Assembly (NCBI GenBank): GCA_947632605.1
Contig: CANRPX010000015.1
Coordinates: 1 to 36,311 of the forward strand
Length of the DNA stretch: 36,311 nucleotides
Reading direction: 5' to 3'
From: an uncultured Clostridia bacterium
Lineage (GTDB): Bacteria; Bacillota; Clostridia; TANB77; CAG-508
The position numbers and the translations under genes were made by a program. A model generated the notes under the pieces. It ran no database searches. It worked only from the letters and a program-made list of their open reading frames with translations, and had not been told where the DNA came from. This document shows positions 1 through 6,043 of this stretch, piece by piece (the first letter of the stretch is position 1; every line of letters starts with the position of its first letter).

Positions 1-32
1 TCTATTGCTAACGGTGTCCATTTTATTACCAT
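1..32 (-). CDS. ParE/RelE-type toxin, N-terminal fragment (cut by window edge)
   Basis: Only the first ten codons are inside the window and they read MVIKWTPLAI. A short beta strand followed by W-T-P-x-A is the usual opening of ParE/RelE-superfamily toxins, which fold into small mRNA interferases or gyrase poisons. The ATG lies inside the last codons of the upstream antitoxin gene, a 7-nt overlap, which is the typical coupling of type II toxin-antitoxin pairs. The reading frame runs off position 1, so length, active site and integrity cannot be judged. The family call rests on ten residues plus context. Confidence 0.5.
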   Translation of the reverse strand, partial: MVIKWTPLAI

Positions 33-196
33 TTTGCTATCTCCTTTAATAATTGTTCTGTTGTTATACTTGCCCCATCCTCTGCTTGTTTATAACCTTT
101 CATAATACTACCAATTAAAAGTAATGCTTCTGCAATTTCTTCATCTGAAACATTATCAGGTAAGTTTTGAATCACTTGCAATGCTAATTCTTTCAT
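26..196 (-). CDS. Small type II antitoxin-like protein (56 aa)
   Basis: Fifty-six residues starting MKELALQVIQNLPD and ending LLKEIAKW, rich in helix formers and mildly acidic, the size and look of a ParD/RelB-type antitoxin. The ATG at 196 was chosen because an AGGAGG-like Shine-Dalgarno lies at about 206-212; an upstream in-frame ATG at 289 would place the promoter inside the gene. It overlaps the start of a ParE/RelE-like toxin by 7 nt. By analogy the protein would bind the toxin and repress the shared promoter at 237-265. No named family is recognised from sequence alone; the toxin partner is the main support. Confidence 0.55.
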   Translation of the reverse strand: MKELALQVIQNLPDNVSDEEIAEALLLIGSIMKGYKQAEDGASITTEQLLKEIAKW

Positions 197-236
197 TTTA
201 TAAATTCCTCCTTTTTTGAAAATAAGAATTTTTATT

Positions 237-265
237 ATTATACTATAAATCTTGTATTTTATCAA
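237..265 (-). promoter_or_regulatory. SigA-type promoter of the toxin-antitoxin operon
   Basis: Minus strand: TTGATA (265-260), exactly 17 nt spacer, TATAAT (242-237). It lies about 40 nt upstream of the antitoxin ATG and its Shine-Dalgarno. Confidence 0.7.
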
Positions 266-290
266 TGATTTCATTTCATTTTTATTCACT

Positions 291-327
291 TAATATAAAA
301 CAGGACACCTATAAGGTAGATGTCCTG
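291..327 (-). terminator. Hairpin terminator behind a gene remnant
   Basis: CAGGACA (301-307) pairs with TGTCCTG (321-327), with three further inner pairs (CTA/TAG). On the minus strand the stem is followed by TTTTATATT. It lies just downstream of the remnant at 348-443 and would also keep transcription from that side out of the toxin-antitoxin operon. Confidence 0.45.
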
Positions 328-347
328 CTTCTGTTAATTATATGAAA

Positions 348-443
348 TTATCTTATAGACTCATCACGATATTTATTTGCTATTGAAAAGCCTGTAATAA
401 AGCTTTCTTTTTGTTTGTATCTCTGTAAGTTCAGAAAAGTCAT
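348..443 (-). pseudogene. Probable C-terminal remnant of a small accessory gene
   Basis: A 31-codon minus-strand frame reads MTFLNLQRYKQKESFITGFS and then IANKYRDESIR. The pattern E-x-F-x-x-GF-x-x-x-x-x-Y is reminiscent of the C-terminal helix of small proteins common on Firmicutes mobile elements, but this is a visual impression only. A stop codon lies directly upstream of the ATG, I see no Shine-Dalgarno, and a terminator-like hairpin follows at 301-327. Together these suggest the surviving tail of a decayed gene. The rest of 197-632 holds promoters and AT-rich sequence with no convincing coding region. Confidence 0.3.
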
Positions 444-564
444 CTAAAAATATAAACTTGATTCAAATTGTATTTATTAATCAATAATTTTATACAATTG
501 AATAGTTACAAAATACTATAGAAAGCTATATAGTAAAGTTATATTTAAAAATTCATTTAAAGTA

Positions 565-593
565 TTGAAAAAAAAATATATTTATGATAAGTA
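565..593 (+). promoter_or_regulatory. Putative promoter of the secreted-protein/ABC cassette
   Basis: TTGAAA (565-570), 17-nt spacer, TAAGTA (588-593), 39 nt before the TTG start of the first cassette gene. The -10 is weak. TATCGAA at 600-606, one mismatch from a Spo0A box (TGTCGAA), lies just downstream. Confidence 0.35.
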
Positions 594-632
594 TTAATTA
601 TCGAAATTAACTTATAATTAAAGGAGAAAATA

Positions 633-1295
633 TTGTTAAATATATTTAAGAGTTTCATCAAAAATAAGGCAAACAAGATATATTTTATAGTATTGTTTGT
701 ACTTTTTATAATTATTTGCTTTTACTTAAATTTAGATGACATTGCTTATAACTATTATAATTCTAAAATTGAGGCGGAAGGTATAACAGAAAAGTCTAAA
801 ACAATACTAATACAAGAGGTAATCAATCTATCAGAAAAAGAAGTAAAAGACATAAAACAGATAGACCATGTAATTAATGTAACAAATAAAGAAATGGAAT
901 CTTCGCTTCTAGGAACAATAAAATTTTATGAAATTTCTGTTGATGATTGGAAAAATGTTAATTCAGTCATAAAAGAATTAGATAATAAAGGAATAAGATG
1001 TTCAAGAGCTGTTATTGGCGATTATTATGATACTTTATTTAACAATTATGAAAATATACAATTTGTATTAAAAATTTCTGGAATACTTATTGTCATAGTT
1101 TTCTCTTTATTATTCATAAATTGTTGGAAAAATATTTTTAAAAATGAAGAGAAAAATATCAGTATTTTAAAAACAATAGGTTATAGGAATTCTAAAATAA
1201 ATATTATAAAATTTAACATATTTATTGTGGTTTCTTTTATTACATTTGTTCTTTCTTTTATAACAACTAAAATATGTTTTATAATACTATTATAA
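633..1295 (+). CDS. Shortened FtsX/MacB-like membrane protein (220 aa)
   Basis: The TTG start at 633 is supported by AAGGAG at 621-626. An N-terminal membrane helix (about residues 16-34) is followed by an extracytoplasmic stretch (about 35-145), a second helix (about 146-165), and a basic cytoplasmic loop with KNEEKNISILKTIGYRNSKI. That loop resembles the conserved one of FtsX-family permeases (E-x-x-I-x-x-L-K-x-x-G). A last helix covers about 190-219. A full MacB/FtsX permease has four helices and about 400 residues, so this protein is half size and lacks one helix. It could be an immunity protein, an accessory permease, or the relic of a full permease. It opens a plus-strand gene set with a secreted protein and an ABC transporter, which suggests a shared role in export or self-protection. 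No exact family is recognised. Confidence 0.6.
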   Translation: MLNIFKSFIKNKANKIYFIVLFVLFIIICFYLNLDDIAYNYYNSKIEAEGITEKSKTILIQEVINLSEKEVKDIKQIDHVINVTNKEMESSLLGTIKFYEISVDDWKNVNSVIKELDNKGIRCSRAVIGDYYDTLFNNYENIQFVLKISGILIVIVFSLLFINCWKNIFKNEEKNISILKTIGYRNSKINIIKFNIFIVVSFITFVLSFITTKICFIILL

Positions 1296-1341
1296 TTGAA
1301 TTATAAGTTAATAAATTTTAGAATTATAGGAGGTAAAAAGT

Positions 1342-1803
1342 ATGAAAATTTTAAAAAGTAGCATTATTACTATTTTATTATTGGTTATTACATTATATTT
1401 ACCAACTATTGTAAAAGCAACAAGCAATACAAATGATATAATTTTAAATGAAAGGAAATTGTATTCTAACAGTATAGATAACTCAAATTCTTTGTTTAGT
1501 TTAAACAGTCAAACTGTATTAAATAGTACTTTTAAAAGATCTACTACAATACCTATAACTAGATCATCTCTTAATTCTTCAATAAATATGGAAATAACAC
1601 CAGCTGGTCATTATGTGTTAGTAGCGTTATTTAAAAAAGGTTCTACAACGGAAACTATAGCTTCATCATTTACGGCTCCAGCAGGTAGAATGACTGCATA
1701 TCAATGGTTGGCATCTGAATTAGGAGATAATAAAGAAATTGATGTATTTATTTCAGCAACTGCAGATGTAAATGTAACTATATTGGGATCAATAACATAT
1801 TAA
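1342..1803 (+). CDS. Secreted protein of unknown family (153 aa), possible bacteriocin-like product
   Basis: Strong Shine-Dalgarno (AGGAGGT at 1328-1334), ATG at 1342. Residues 1-26 form a classic signal peptide ending VKA, with likely cleavage before TSNTND. The mature part has a Ser/Asn-rich stretch (about 27-80) and a denser C-terminal half (about 80-153) with alternating hydrophobics, such as HYVLVALFKK and DVNVTILGSITY, suggesting a small beta-rich domain. The mature protein contains no cysteine, so disulfides, lanthionines and lipidation are excluded. There is no LPXTG motif. The gene lies between a shortened FtsX-like protein and a MacB-type ABC transporter and is followed by its own terminator, so it is probably the most abundant product of the cassette. 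I do not recognise the family; toxin, bacteriocin, signal or surface protein all remain possible. Confidence 0.75.
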   Translation: MKILKSSIITILLLVITLYLPTIVKATSNTNDIILNERKLYSNSIDNSNSLFSLNSQTVLNSTFKRSTTIPITRSSLNSSINMEITPAGHYVLVALFKKGSTTETIASSFTAPAGRMTAYQWLASELGDNKEIDVFISATADVNVTILGSITY

Positions 1804-1813
1804 TATATATCAT

Positions 1814-1850
1814 TAGGAAATGTCAGTTACATGACATTTCCTATTTTTTT
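1814..1850 (+). terminator. Intrinsic terminator/attenuator inside the cassette
   Basis: A perfect 12-bp stem, TAGGAAATGTCA (1814-1825) with TGACATTTCCTA (1832-1843), has a 6-nt loop and a run of seven T (1844-1850). The GGGAGG ribosome site of the ABC ATPase starts at 1851, immediately after the T run. Read-through would be needed to express the transporter from the upstream promoter. Confidence 0.85.
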
Positions 1851-1860
1851 GGGAGGATAA

Positions 1861-2538
1861 ATGAATAAAATAACAATAATAAATGGTTATAAAGAATATA
1901 TAAAACTTAAAGAAAAAATTATTATACTAGATAATATTAATATTAGTTTTGAAAGTGAAATGATGTATGGAATATTTGGAAAATCAGGAAGTGGAAAAAC
2001 TACTTTATTAAATATTATTGGTACAATAGATAATTTAACTTCAGGAACTATTACATTTGATAATCAAGAAATAAATGGCATGAAAAAAGATACTATTGCA
2101 GATTTAAGAATGCAAAAAATTGGATATATTTTTCAGGATTTCTATTTAAACGAAAATTTGACTTTAGAAGAGAATATATCTCAACCTATGTTTATAAATC
2201 CTAAATTTAATAAAAAAAGCATACAAGAAAGAAGTAACTTATTAATAGATATGGTTGGATTAAAAGAAAGAAAAAAACATTATCCTAATGAATTATCAGG
2301 TGGTGAACGTCAAAGAGTTTGTATAGCAAGAGCCCTTGCTAATGATCCAGACATTATTTTAGCAGACGAACCTACTGGAAACTTAGATAAAAAAAATGAA
2401 AAGATAATTTTTGAAATGCTAAGGAAATTAGCCAACAATGGAAAATGTGTTATAGTCGTATCACATAGTAATTCAATATTTGAATATACAAACAAAGCAC
2501 TTAAATTAGAAGAAGGAAAATTAATAGAATATGAATAA
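1861..2538 (+). CDS. ABC transporter ATP-binding protein, MacB/LolD type (225 aa)
   Basis: All ATPase motifs are intact: Walker [10 protein letters not shown] (40-48), Q-loop Gln92 in YIFQDF, signature LSGGERQR (145-152), Walker B IILADE (165-170) followed by the D-loop region PTGNLD, and switch His202. Length and motif spacing fit the LolD/MacB/FtsE-like family that powers FtsX-type permeases acting by mechanotransmission or on peptides and antibiotics. The start is fixed by GGGAGG at 1851-1856. The last 8 nt overlap the permease gene, indicating translational coupling. Substrate is not visible in the sequence; the preceding secreted protein is the obvious candidate, or resistance to it. Confidence 0.92.
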   Translation: MNKITIINGYKEYIKLKEKIIILDNINISFESEMMYGIFGKSGSGKTTLLNIIGTIDNLTSGTITFDNQEINGMKKDTIADLRMQKIGYIFQDFYLNENLTLEENISQPMFINPKFNKKSIQERSNLLIDMVGLKERKKHYPNELSGGERQRVCIARALANDPDIILADEPTGNLDKKNEKIIFEMLRKLANNGKCVIVVSHSNSIFEYTNKALKLEEGKLIEYE

Positions 2539-3835
2539 TATGTTTTTTATTTTATTAAAAAGAAGAATGAAATCTAATAGAAAAAAGAATATTGCTTTAT
2601 TAATTCCTATAAGTATTATTCTACTATTTGTATTTTTTTCTAATTTGTTTTATTACTCTTTAGAACAATATATTAATTCTTTTAAAAATAATATTGAATT
2701 AAGAACTATATCTATTGATTATTTTAACAAAGATAATTTTGAAAATATAAAACATAAAATAGAAAAAAATGATAATATAAAAATGATTGTTAGTGAATAT
2801 GAAAGGGCACCATATTCTTTGAGTTATTGCTTGCAATTAGCAAATGATAATAAAGATGGAATAGTTTTTTTAAAACCTATAAATATTAAGGTATGTCCTG
2901 AAGTTATTAAAGGAAGAAAAATAACAGATAATGATAAATATGTAGTTATATTACCAAATAAAATTTATGCAAATTCTGAAATTAAAGACATTATTCTTCA
3001 AAATGAATATACAAATTGTGAAAACTTAATAAATCAAGAAATAGATATTAAATTTGAAAATGATGTTATAAAAAAGTTTAAGGTAATAGGAATTTATGAT
3101 AGTGAAATATATAAAGAAACTGAAACCCTATATGTTCCAGCAGAAATAATTAAGGAGATTAATAACGAATTAGGATATACACCGAAAAATTTTAAACTAG
3201 AAGTTGTTGTAGATAAAATAGAAAATTTAGAAAGCGTAAATAATTATATATATGATAATAATATTGTTGAAAAGAATACACTTGTTGAAGAACGTGAAAA
3301 ATCTTTTAATAATGATGTATCTTTTATAGAAAGAGAAACTATTAATGAATCTAATATTTCATTAGATACATTTAAGTTAATAAAAAGCATATCTTATTTT
3401 TTATTAATTGTTTCAATTTTTCTTTTTTTGTTAATATTATTAGTAACTGATATTGATAAAGTATATTATTCTTCAAGAGAAATTGGACTTATGAGAATTC
3501 AAGGTTATAAAGAAAAACAGATTCAATTATTAACTATAATTGAAAACATTATAATTAGCATTATTAGTTTCATTATATCGTTAATATTATTGATTATTAT
3601 TGAAAAAATAATATGGATTTTTATCAACAATTTTATTAGCAAAGATTACATAGGAATTACATATAATGAAATAAAAAATCAATTATTTTATATAAAGGAT
3701 ATTCCGTGGAATATTAATGTAATAAATATTTCAATAACTTTTATAGCAATGATATTACTTCAATTAATTAATACTTTTATAATAAATAAATATGTTTTCT
3801 CTAAAACCATATCTGATAATTTGAAAATGAAATAA
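2531..3835 (+). CDS. FtsX-like ABC transporter permease (434 aa)
   Basis: Four predicted membrane helices in the MacB/FtsX arrangement: one near residues 20-42, a large extracytoplasmic domain (about 43-282), then helices near 283-306, 335-365 and 400-425. The cytoplasmic loop after helix 2 carries [19 protein letters not shown], the conserved coupling loop of FtsX-family permeases. Length is normal for a complete subunit. The ATG lies within the 3' end of the ATPase gene (8-nt overlap), so the two make one transporter. Similar permeases accompany bacteriocin and antimicrobial-peptide loci in Firmicutes. That is family knowledge and does not identify the substrate here. Confidence 0.85.
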   Translation: MNNMFFILLKRRMKSNRKKNIALLIPISIILLFVFFSNLFYYSLEQYINSFKNNIELRTISIDYFNKDNFENIKHKIEKNDNIKMIVSEYERAPYSLSYCLQLANDNKDGIVFLKPINIKVCPEVIKGRKITDNDKYVVILPNKIYANSEIKDIILQNEYTNCENLINQEIDIKFENDVIKKFKVIGIYDSEIYKETETLYVPAEIIKEINNELGYTPKNFKLEVVVDKIENLESVNNYIYDNNIVEKNTLVEEREKSFNNDVSFIERETINESNISLDTFKLIKSISYFLLIVSIFLFLLILLVTDIDKVYYSSREIGLMRIQGYKEKQIQLLTIIENIIISIISFIISLILLIIIEKIIWIFINNFISKDYIGITYNEIKNQLFYIKDIPWNINVINISITFIAMILLQLINTFIINKYVFSKTISDNLKMK

Positions 3836-3912
3836 ATTTAAGATAAAACTATTTTCTGTTATATTATAATTGCAAACACAAAAGACAATTAGTTTATAAG
3901 TGGAGATAAGTT

Positions 3913-4272
3913 ATGAATCGTAATTGTAAAAAGTTTATAATTGAAAAGGAAAAGGTTGTAGATATAAATAAAAAATTTCATTCTTTAGGTTTAAACAAAA
4001 AATTAAATGGTACAAAACTTTTAAATACAATTATTCGGCTTATTATATTATCTAATAATGAATTTTTTGTATTAGAAGATGTATTTGATGAAATAATAAA
4101 ACTTTATCCCACTTTAAATAAGACTCAAATTAGAATGACTATGAAATATGCTTTAGACAATAGAAATGAAAGACTTTGTAAAAGAAATTTTGAAAAAATT
4201 TTTGGTTTTGAATATGATGAAAATATATTTTATACAAAAAGCTTTATTGATGAGTTTATTTATACAATTTAA
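3913..4272 (+). CDS. Stand-alone Spo0A C-terminal-domain-like DNA-binding protein (119 aa)
   Basis: The whole protein lines up by eye with the roughly 120-residue DNA-binding domain of the sporulation regulator Spo0A. It has FHSLGLNKKLNG (Spo0A: I-H-E-[IL]-G-[VI]-P-A-H-I-K-G), then LLNTIIRLII, then KLYPTLNKTQIRMTMKYALD (Spo0A: YP-x-IA-x-x-x-x-T-x-x-x-V-E-R-x-I-R-x-A-I-E), then EKIFGF and a final SFIDEFIY (Spo0A: S-E-F-I-A-x-I-A). There is no receiver domain, so phosphorylation cannot control it in the usual way. GGAG at 3902-3905 supports the ATG, and a TATAAT at 3865-3870 may be its own -10. Its position directly after the ABC transporter suggests a local regulator of the cassette. Binding to 0A-like boxes is inference. 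Confidence 0.7.
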   Translation: MNRNCKKFIIEKEKVVDINKKFHSLGLNKKLNGTKLLNTIIRLIILSNNEFFVLEDVFDEIIKLYPTLNKTQIRMTMKYALDNRNERLCKRNFEKIFGFEYDENIFYTKSFIDEFIYTI

Positions 4273-4312
4273 ATCATTTTACTTTATAAATATTTCTAAA
4301 TGATTCTATTTT
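4272..4312 (+). terminator. Weak terminator after the cassette
   Basis: AATCATTT (4272-4279) pairs with AAATGATT (4298-4305) across an 18-nt AT-rich loop and is followed by TATTTT. The stem is AT-rich and overlaps the stop codon of the Spo0A-like gene, so termination strength is doubtful. Confidence 0.25.
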
Positions 4313-4355
4313 CAACATGTTTGCAAAAATCATAAAGATGAAAAATGTTTAAAAA

Positions 4356-4362
4356 TGTCGAA
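4356..4362 (+). promoter_or_regulatory. 0A-box-like heptamer TGTCGAA
   Basis: An exact match to the Spo0A core box TGTCGAA lies 84 nt downstream of the Spo0A-C-like gene, in otherwise featureless AT-rich sequence. By rough base-frequency reasoning a few such heptamers are expected by chance in a window of this size, so it is weak evidence by itself. Confidence 0.2.
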
Positions 4363-4421
4363 AAGTGTAAAATTCTTTCAAACTGGCTCATATCAACAAA
4401 TACAACATTTTGAAAAACAAT

Positions 4422-4454
4422 AAAAAAAGATGAAAAAGGTTAACTTTTTCATCT
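4422..4454 (-). terminator. Terminator of tRNA-Glu
   Basis: On the minus strand AGATGAAAAAG (4454-4444) pairs with CTTTTTCATCT (4438-4428), an 11-bp stem with a 5-nt loop, followed by a run of T (complement of A 4422-4427). It begins 5 nt after the CCA end of the tRNA. Confidence 0.85.
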
Positions 4455-4458
4455 AAAG

Positions 4459-4533
4459 TGGTGACCCCTACGGGAATCGAACCCATGATTCCACCTTGAG
4501 AGGGTGGCGTCTTAGCCGCTTGACCAAGGGGCC
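4459..4533 (-). tRNA. tRNA-Glu (anticodon CTC), CCA encoded
   Basis: Minus strand. The acceptor arm GGCCCCT (4533-4527) pairs with AGGGGTC, followed by discriminator A and an encoded CCA (3' end at 4459). The anticodon stem CCACC/GGTGG closes the 7-base loop CTCTCAA, giving anticodon CTC, which reads GAG. The T arm has GGTTCGATTCC. It has its own promoter at 4550-4578 and terminator at 4422-4454. Its 3' end faces the accessory region 1-4400. Confidence 0.95.
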
Positions 4534-4549
4534 AAATATCAGCTATTTA

Positions 4550-4578
4550 TTTATAACATATTTTGTTTTTTTAGTCAA
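4550..4578 (-). promoter_or_regulatory. Promoter of tRNA-Glu
   Basis: TTGACT (4578-4573), 17-nt spacer, TATAAA (4555-4550) on the minus strand. The -35 overlaps the final codons of mrnC, so the tRNA can be transcribed independently of the rbgA-mrnC pair. Confidence 0.65.
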
Positions 4579-4966
4579 TACAAAGCTTAAGAATTTCCTC
4601 TAAACGTTTATCTTGTTTTGTTAAATATAAATATCCAATTAAAGCTTCAAAAGCGGTTGATTGTGCATAATCAGCAACATTAGCATTTTTAGCAACGTGG
4701 TGGTTTTCTGTATTTCTACCTCTTCTTACAACATCTTTTTCTTCATCATTTAATTTATCCATTATTCTTTCTAAAATATCAGCTTGTGCTCTTGCCTTAA
4801 CATATTTAATAGCTTCTATATGTAATTTATGTGGCTTAGCATTTGAGTTATTAATTAGTTCTGTTCTAACAAATAATTCATATACACTATCTCCAACATA
4901 AGCCCAAACTAATGGTGATAATAACTTTGCTTTTTCTATATCTTTTTCTCTTTTTATAAATTCCAT
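4571..4966 (-). CDS. mrnC: Mini-ribonuclease 3 (Mini-III), 23S rRNA maturation
   Basis: A 131-aa RNase III-like catalytic domain without the double-stranded RNA-binding domain, the hallmark of Mini-III. The first motif, LVWAYVGDSVYELFVR (about residues 19-34), carries the catalytic Asp of the A-Y-x-G-D-[AS]-V-x-E box. The later part ADYAQSTAFEALIGYLYL holds the second metal-binding Glu (S-T-x-F-E-A-L-[IL]-G). Firmicutes enzymes trim the ends of 23S rRNA precursors as dimers. The ATG at 4966 is the only sensible start. It follows rbgA by 45 nt, linking two 50S-subunit biogenesis functions in one transcription unit. Confidence 0.92.
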   Translation of the reverse strand: MEFIKREKDIEKAKLLSPLVWAYVGDSVYELFVRTELINNSNAKPHKLHIEAIKYVKARAQADILERIMDKLNDEEKDVVRRGRNTENHHVAKNANVADYAQSTAFEALIGYLYLTKQDKRLEEILKLCID

Positions 4967-5011
4967 TTTATTTATAAATTATAATCGTAAATTATAATTT
5001 ATTCCTCCTTT

Positions 5012-5911
5012 TTATGGTTCTTCTAGACTAATTCTTCCTAACTTACAATTTCTAAAATCATCTAAAATAATTCTAGAAATTCTTTCATCATCAGTATTTC
5101 CACCAGAGACTAATGCACCTCTTTTTTTAGCTATAAGTTGCATTAAATAATAAATTTTATTATTAGAATTTTCAACTTGAGAAAATTCTTCATTTGTTAT
5201 TTTATATCTCTCAGCTAAATTCGTTTTATATTTATCATATAAAACTTTTAATAATTCATAAGCTATTTCTGTAGTTTCTAGAATATCATCTTTTATTGTT
5301 CCAGTAAATGCTAAATTTAAAGCTATTTCTTGACTTTCAAACTTTGGCCATAATACACCTGGTGTATCTAAAAGTTCTTGATTATTTTCTATTCTAATCC
5401 ATTGCTTTGACTTTGTTACTCCTGGGCGATTTGCTACCTCTAATCTACTTTTTTTAGAAATTCTGTTTATTAAAGAAGACTTTCCTACATTTGGAATTCC
5501 TACAATCATAACTCTAATAGTTTTCTTTATTCTTCCTCTTTCTTTTTGTTTTCTTATCTCATCTTCCATTAAAGAGTCAATTTTCTTTGTAATTTTTTCT
5601 ATTCCTTTTCCAGAATTAGCATCTGTTAAAAGTGTTGGTGCTTCTTTTGAAAAAGTCTCTAGCCATTTTTTATTAATAATTTCATTAGACAAATCTGATT
5701 TATTTAATAAAATTATTTTCTTTTTATTTTTAGTTAATTTTACTATTTCTGGATTTCTACTAGAAATTGGTATTCTAGCATCTAAAAGTTCAATTACAAC
5801 ATCTACCAGTTTTAGATCTTCTTCTATTTCTCTTTTAGTTTTTGCCATGTGACCTGGATACCAATTAATGTTGACTTTAGAAAAACTTTTTTCATCATTA
5901 TTTTTTTGCAT
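5012..5911 (-). CDS. rbgA: Ribosome biogenesis GTPase RbgA/YlqF
   Basis: A circularly permuted GTPase of 299 aa. In protein order come G4 (LLNKSDLSN, with NKSD), G1 (GIPNVGKSSLIN) and G3 (LLDTPGVLWP). The N-terminal NWYPGHMAKTKREI is the signature opening of YlqF proteins, which act on late 50S subunit assembly. The ATG at 5911 is preceded by AGGTGA at the right distance. An upstream in-frame GTG at 5959 would put this ribosome site inside the gene and lies in an inverted repeat, so it is rejected. The C-terminal helical domain is present, so the gene is complete. It leads the rbgA-mrnC pair. Confidence 0.92.
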   Translation of the reverse strand: MQKNNDEKSFSKVNINWYPGHMAKTKREIEEDLKLVDVVIELLDARIPISSRNPEIVKLTKNKKKIILLNKSDLSNEIINKKWLETFSKEAPTLLTDANSGKGIEKITKKIDSLMEDEIRKQKERGRIKKTIRVMIVGIPNVGKSSLINRISKKSRLEVANRPGVTKSKQWIRIENNQELLDTPGVLWPKFESQEIALNLAFTGTIKDDILETTEIAYELLKVLYDKYKTNLAERYKITNEEFSQVENSNNKIYYLMQLIAKKRGALVSGGNTDDERISRIILDDFRNCKLGRISLEEP

Positions 5912-5953
5912 AATTTCACCTACTTTTTTATCTTTACATATATCTTCTATACC

Positions 5954-6001
5954 ATTCACTTTTTAACTGGAACTTTATCATTTATCAGTTAAAAAGTGAA
6001 T
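5954..6001. repeat. Perfect 16-bp inverted repeat upstream of rbgA
   Basis: ATTCACTTTTTAACTG (5954-5969) is exactly complementary to CAGTTAAAAAGTGAAT (5986-6001), with a 16-nt spacer. No T run follows on either side, so it is not a standard terminator. It lies between rbgA and the decayed antirepressor gene and would form a stable hairpin in the rbgA leader if transcribed from further upstream. Confidence 0.8.
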
Positions 6002-6043
6002 AGTTCTTTTCTAAACCCGTCGAATTCGACACCTTTAAAACAT

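Noticed and set aside
197..289. N-terminal extension of the antitoxin by 31 codons
   Set aside because: The extension would cover both the -10/-35 elements and the Shine-Dalgarno; the ATG at 196 is better placed.
515..534. Dyad ACTATA...TATAGT upstream of the cassette, possible operator
   Set aside because: Only 6 bp of pure AT-type pairing in AT-rich DNA; expected by chance.
1342..1803. Lactococcin 972-type bacteriocin
   Set aside because: Context fits, but the Trp/Tyr-rich and Gly-rich motifs of that family are absent from the mature part; kept as unknown.
2310..2495. Minus-strand frame opposite the ABC ATPase
   Set aside because: Covers the signature and Walker B codons of the ATPase; no independent support.
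5912..5959. Extended start of rbgA at GTG 5959
   Set aside because: It includes the AGGTGA ribosome site and part of the inverted repeat; the family begins close to MQKNNDEK.
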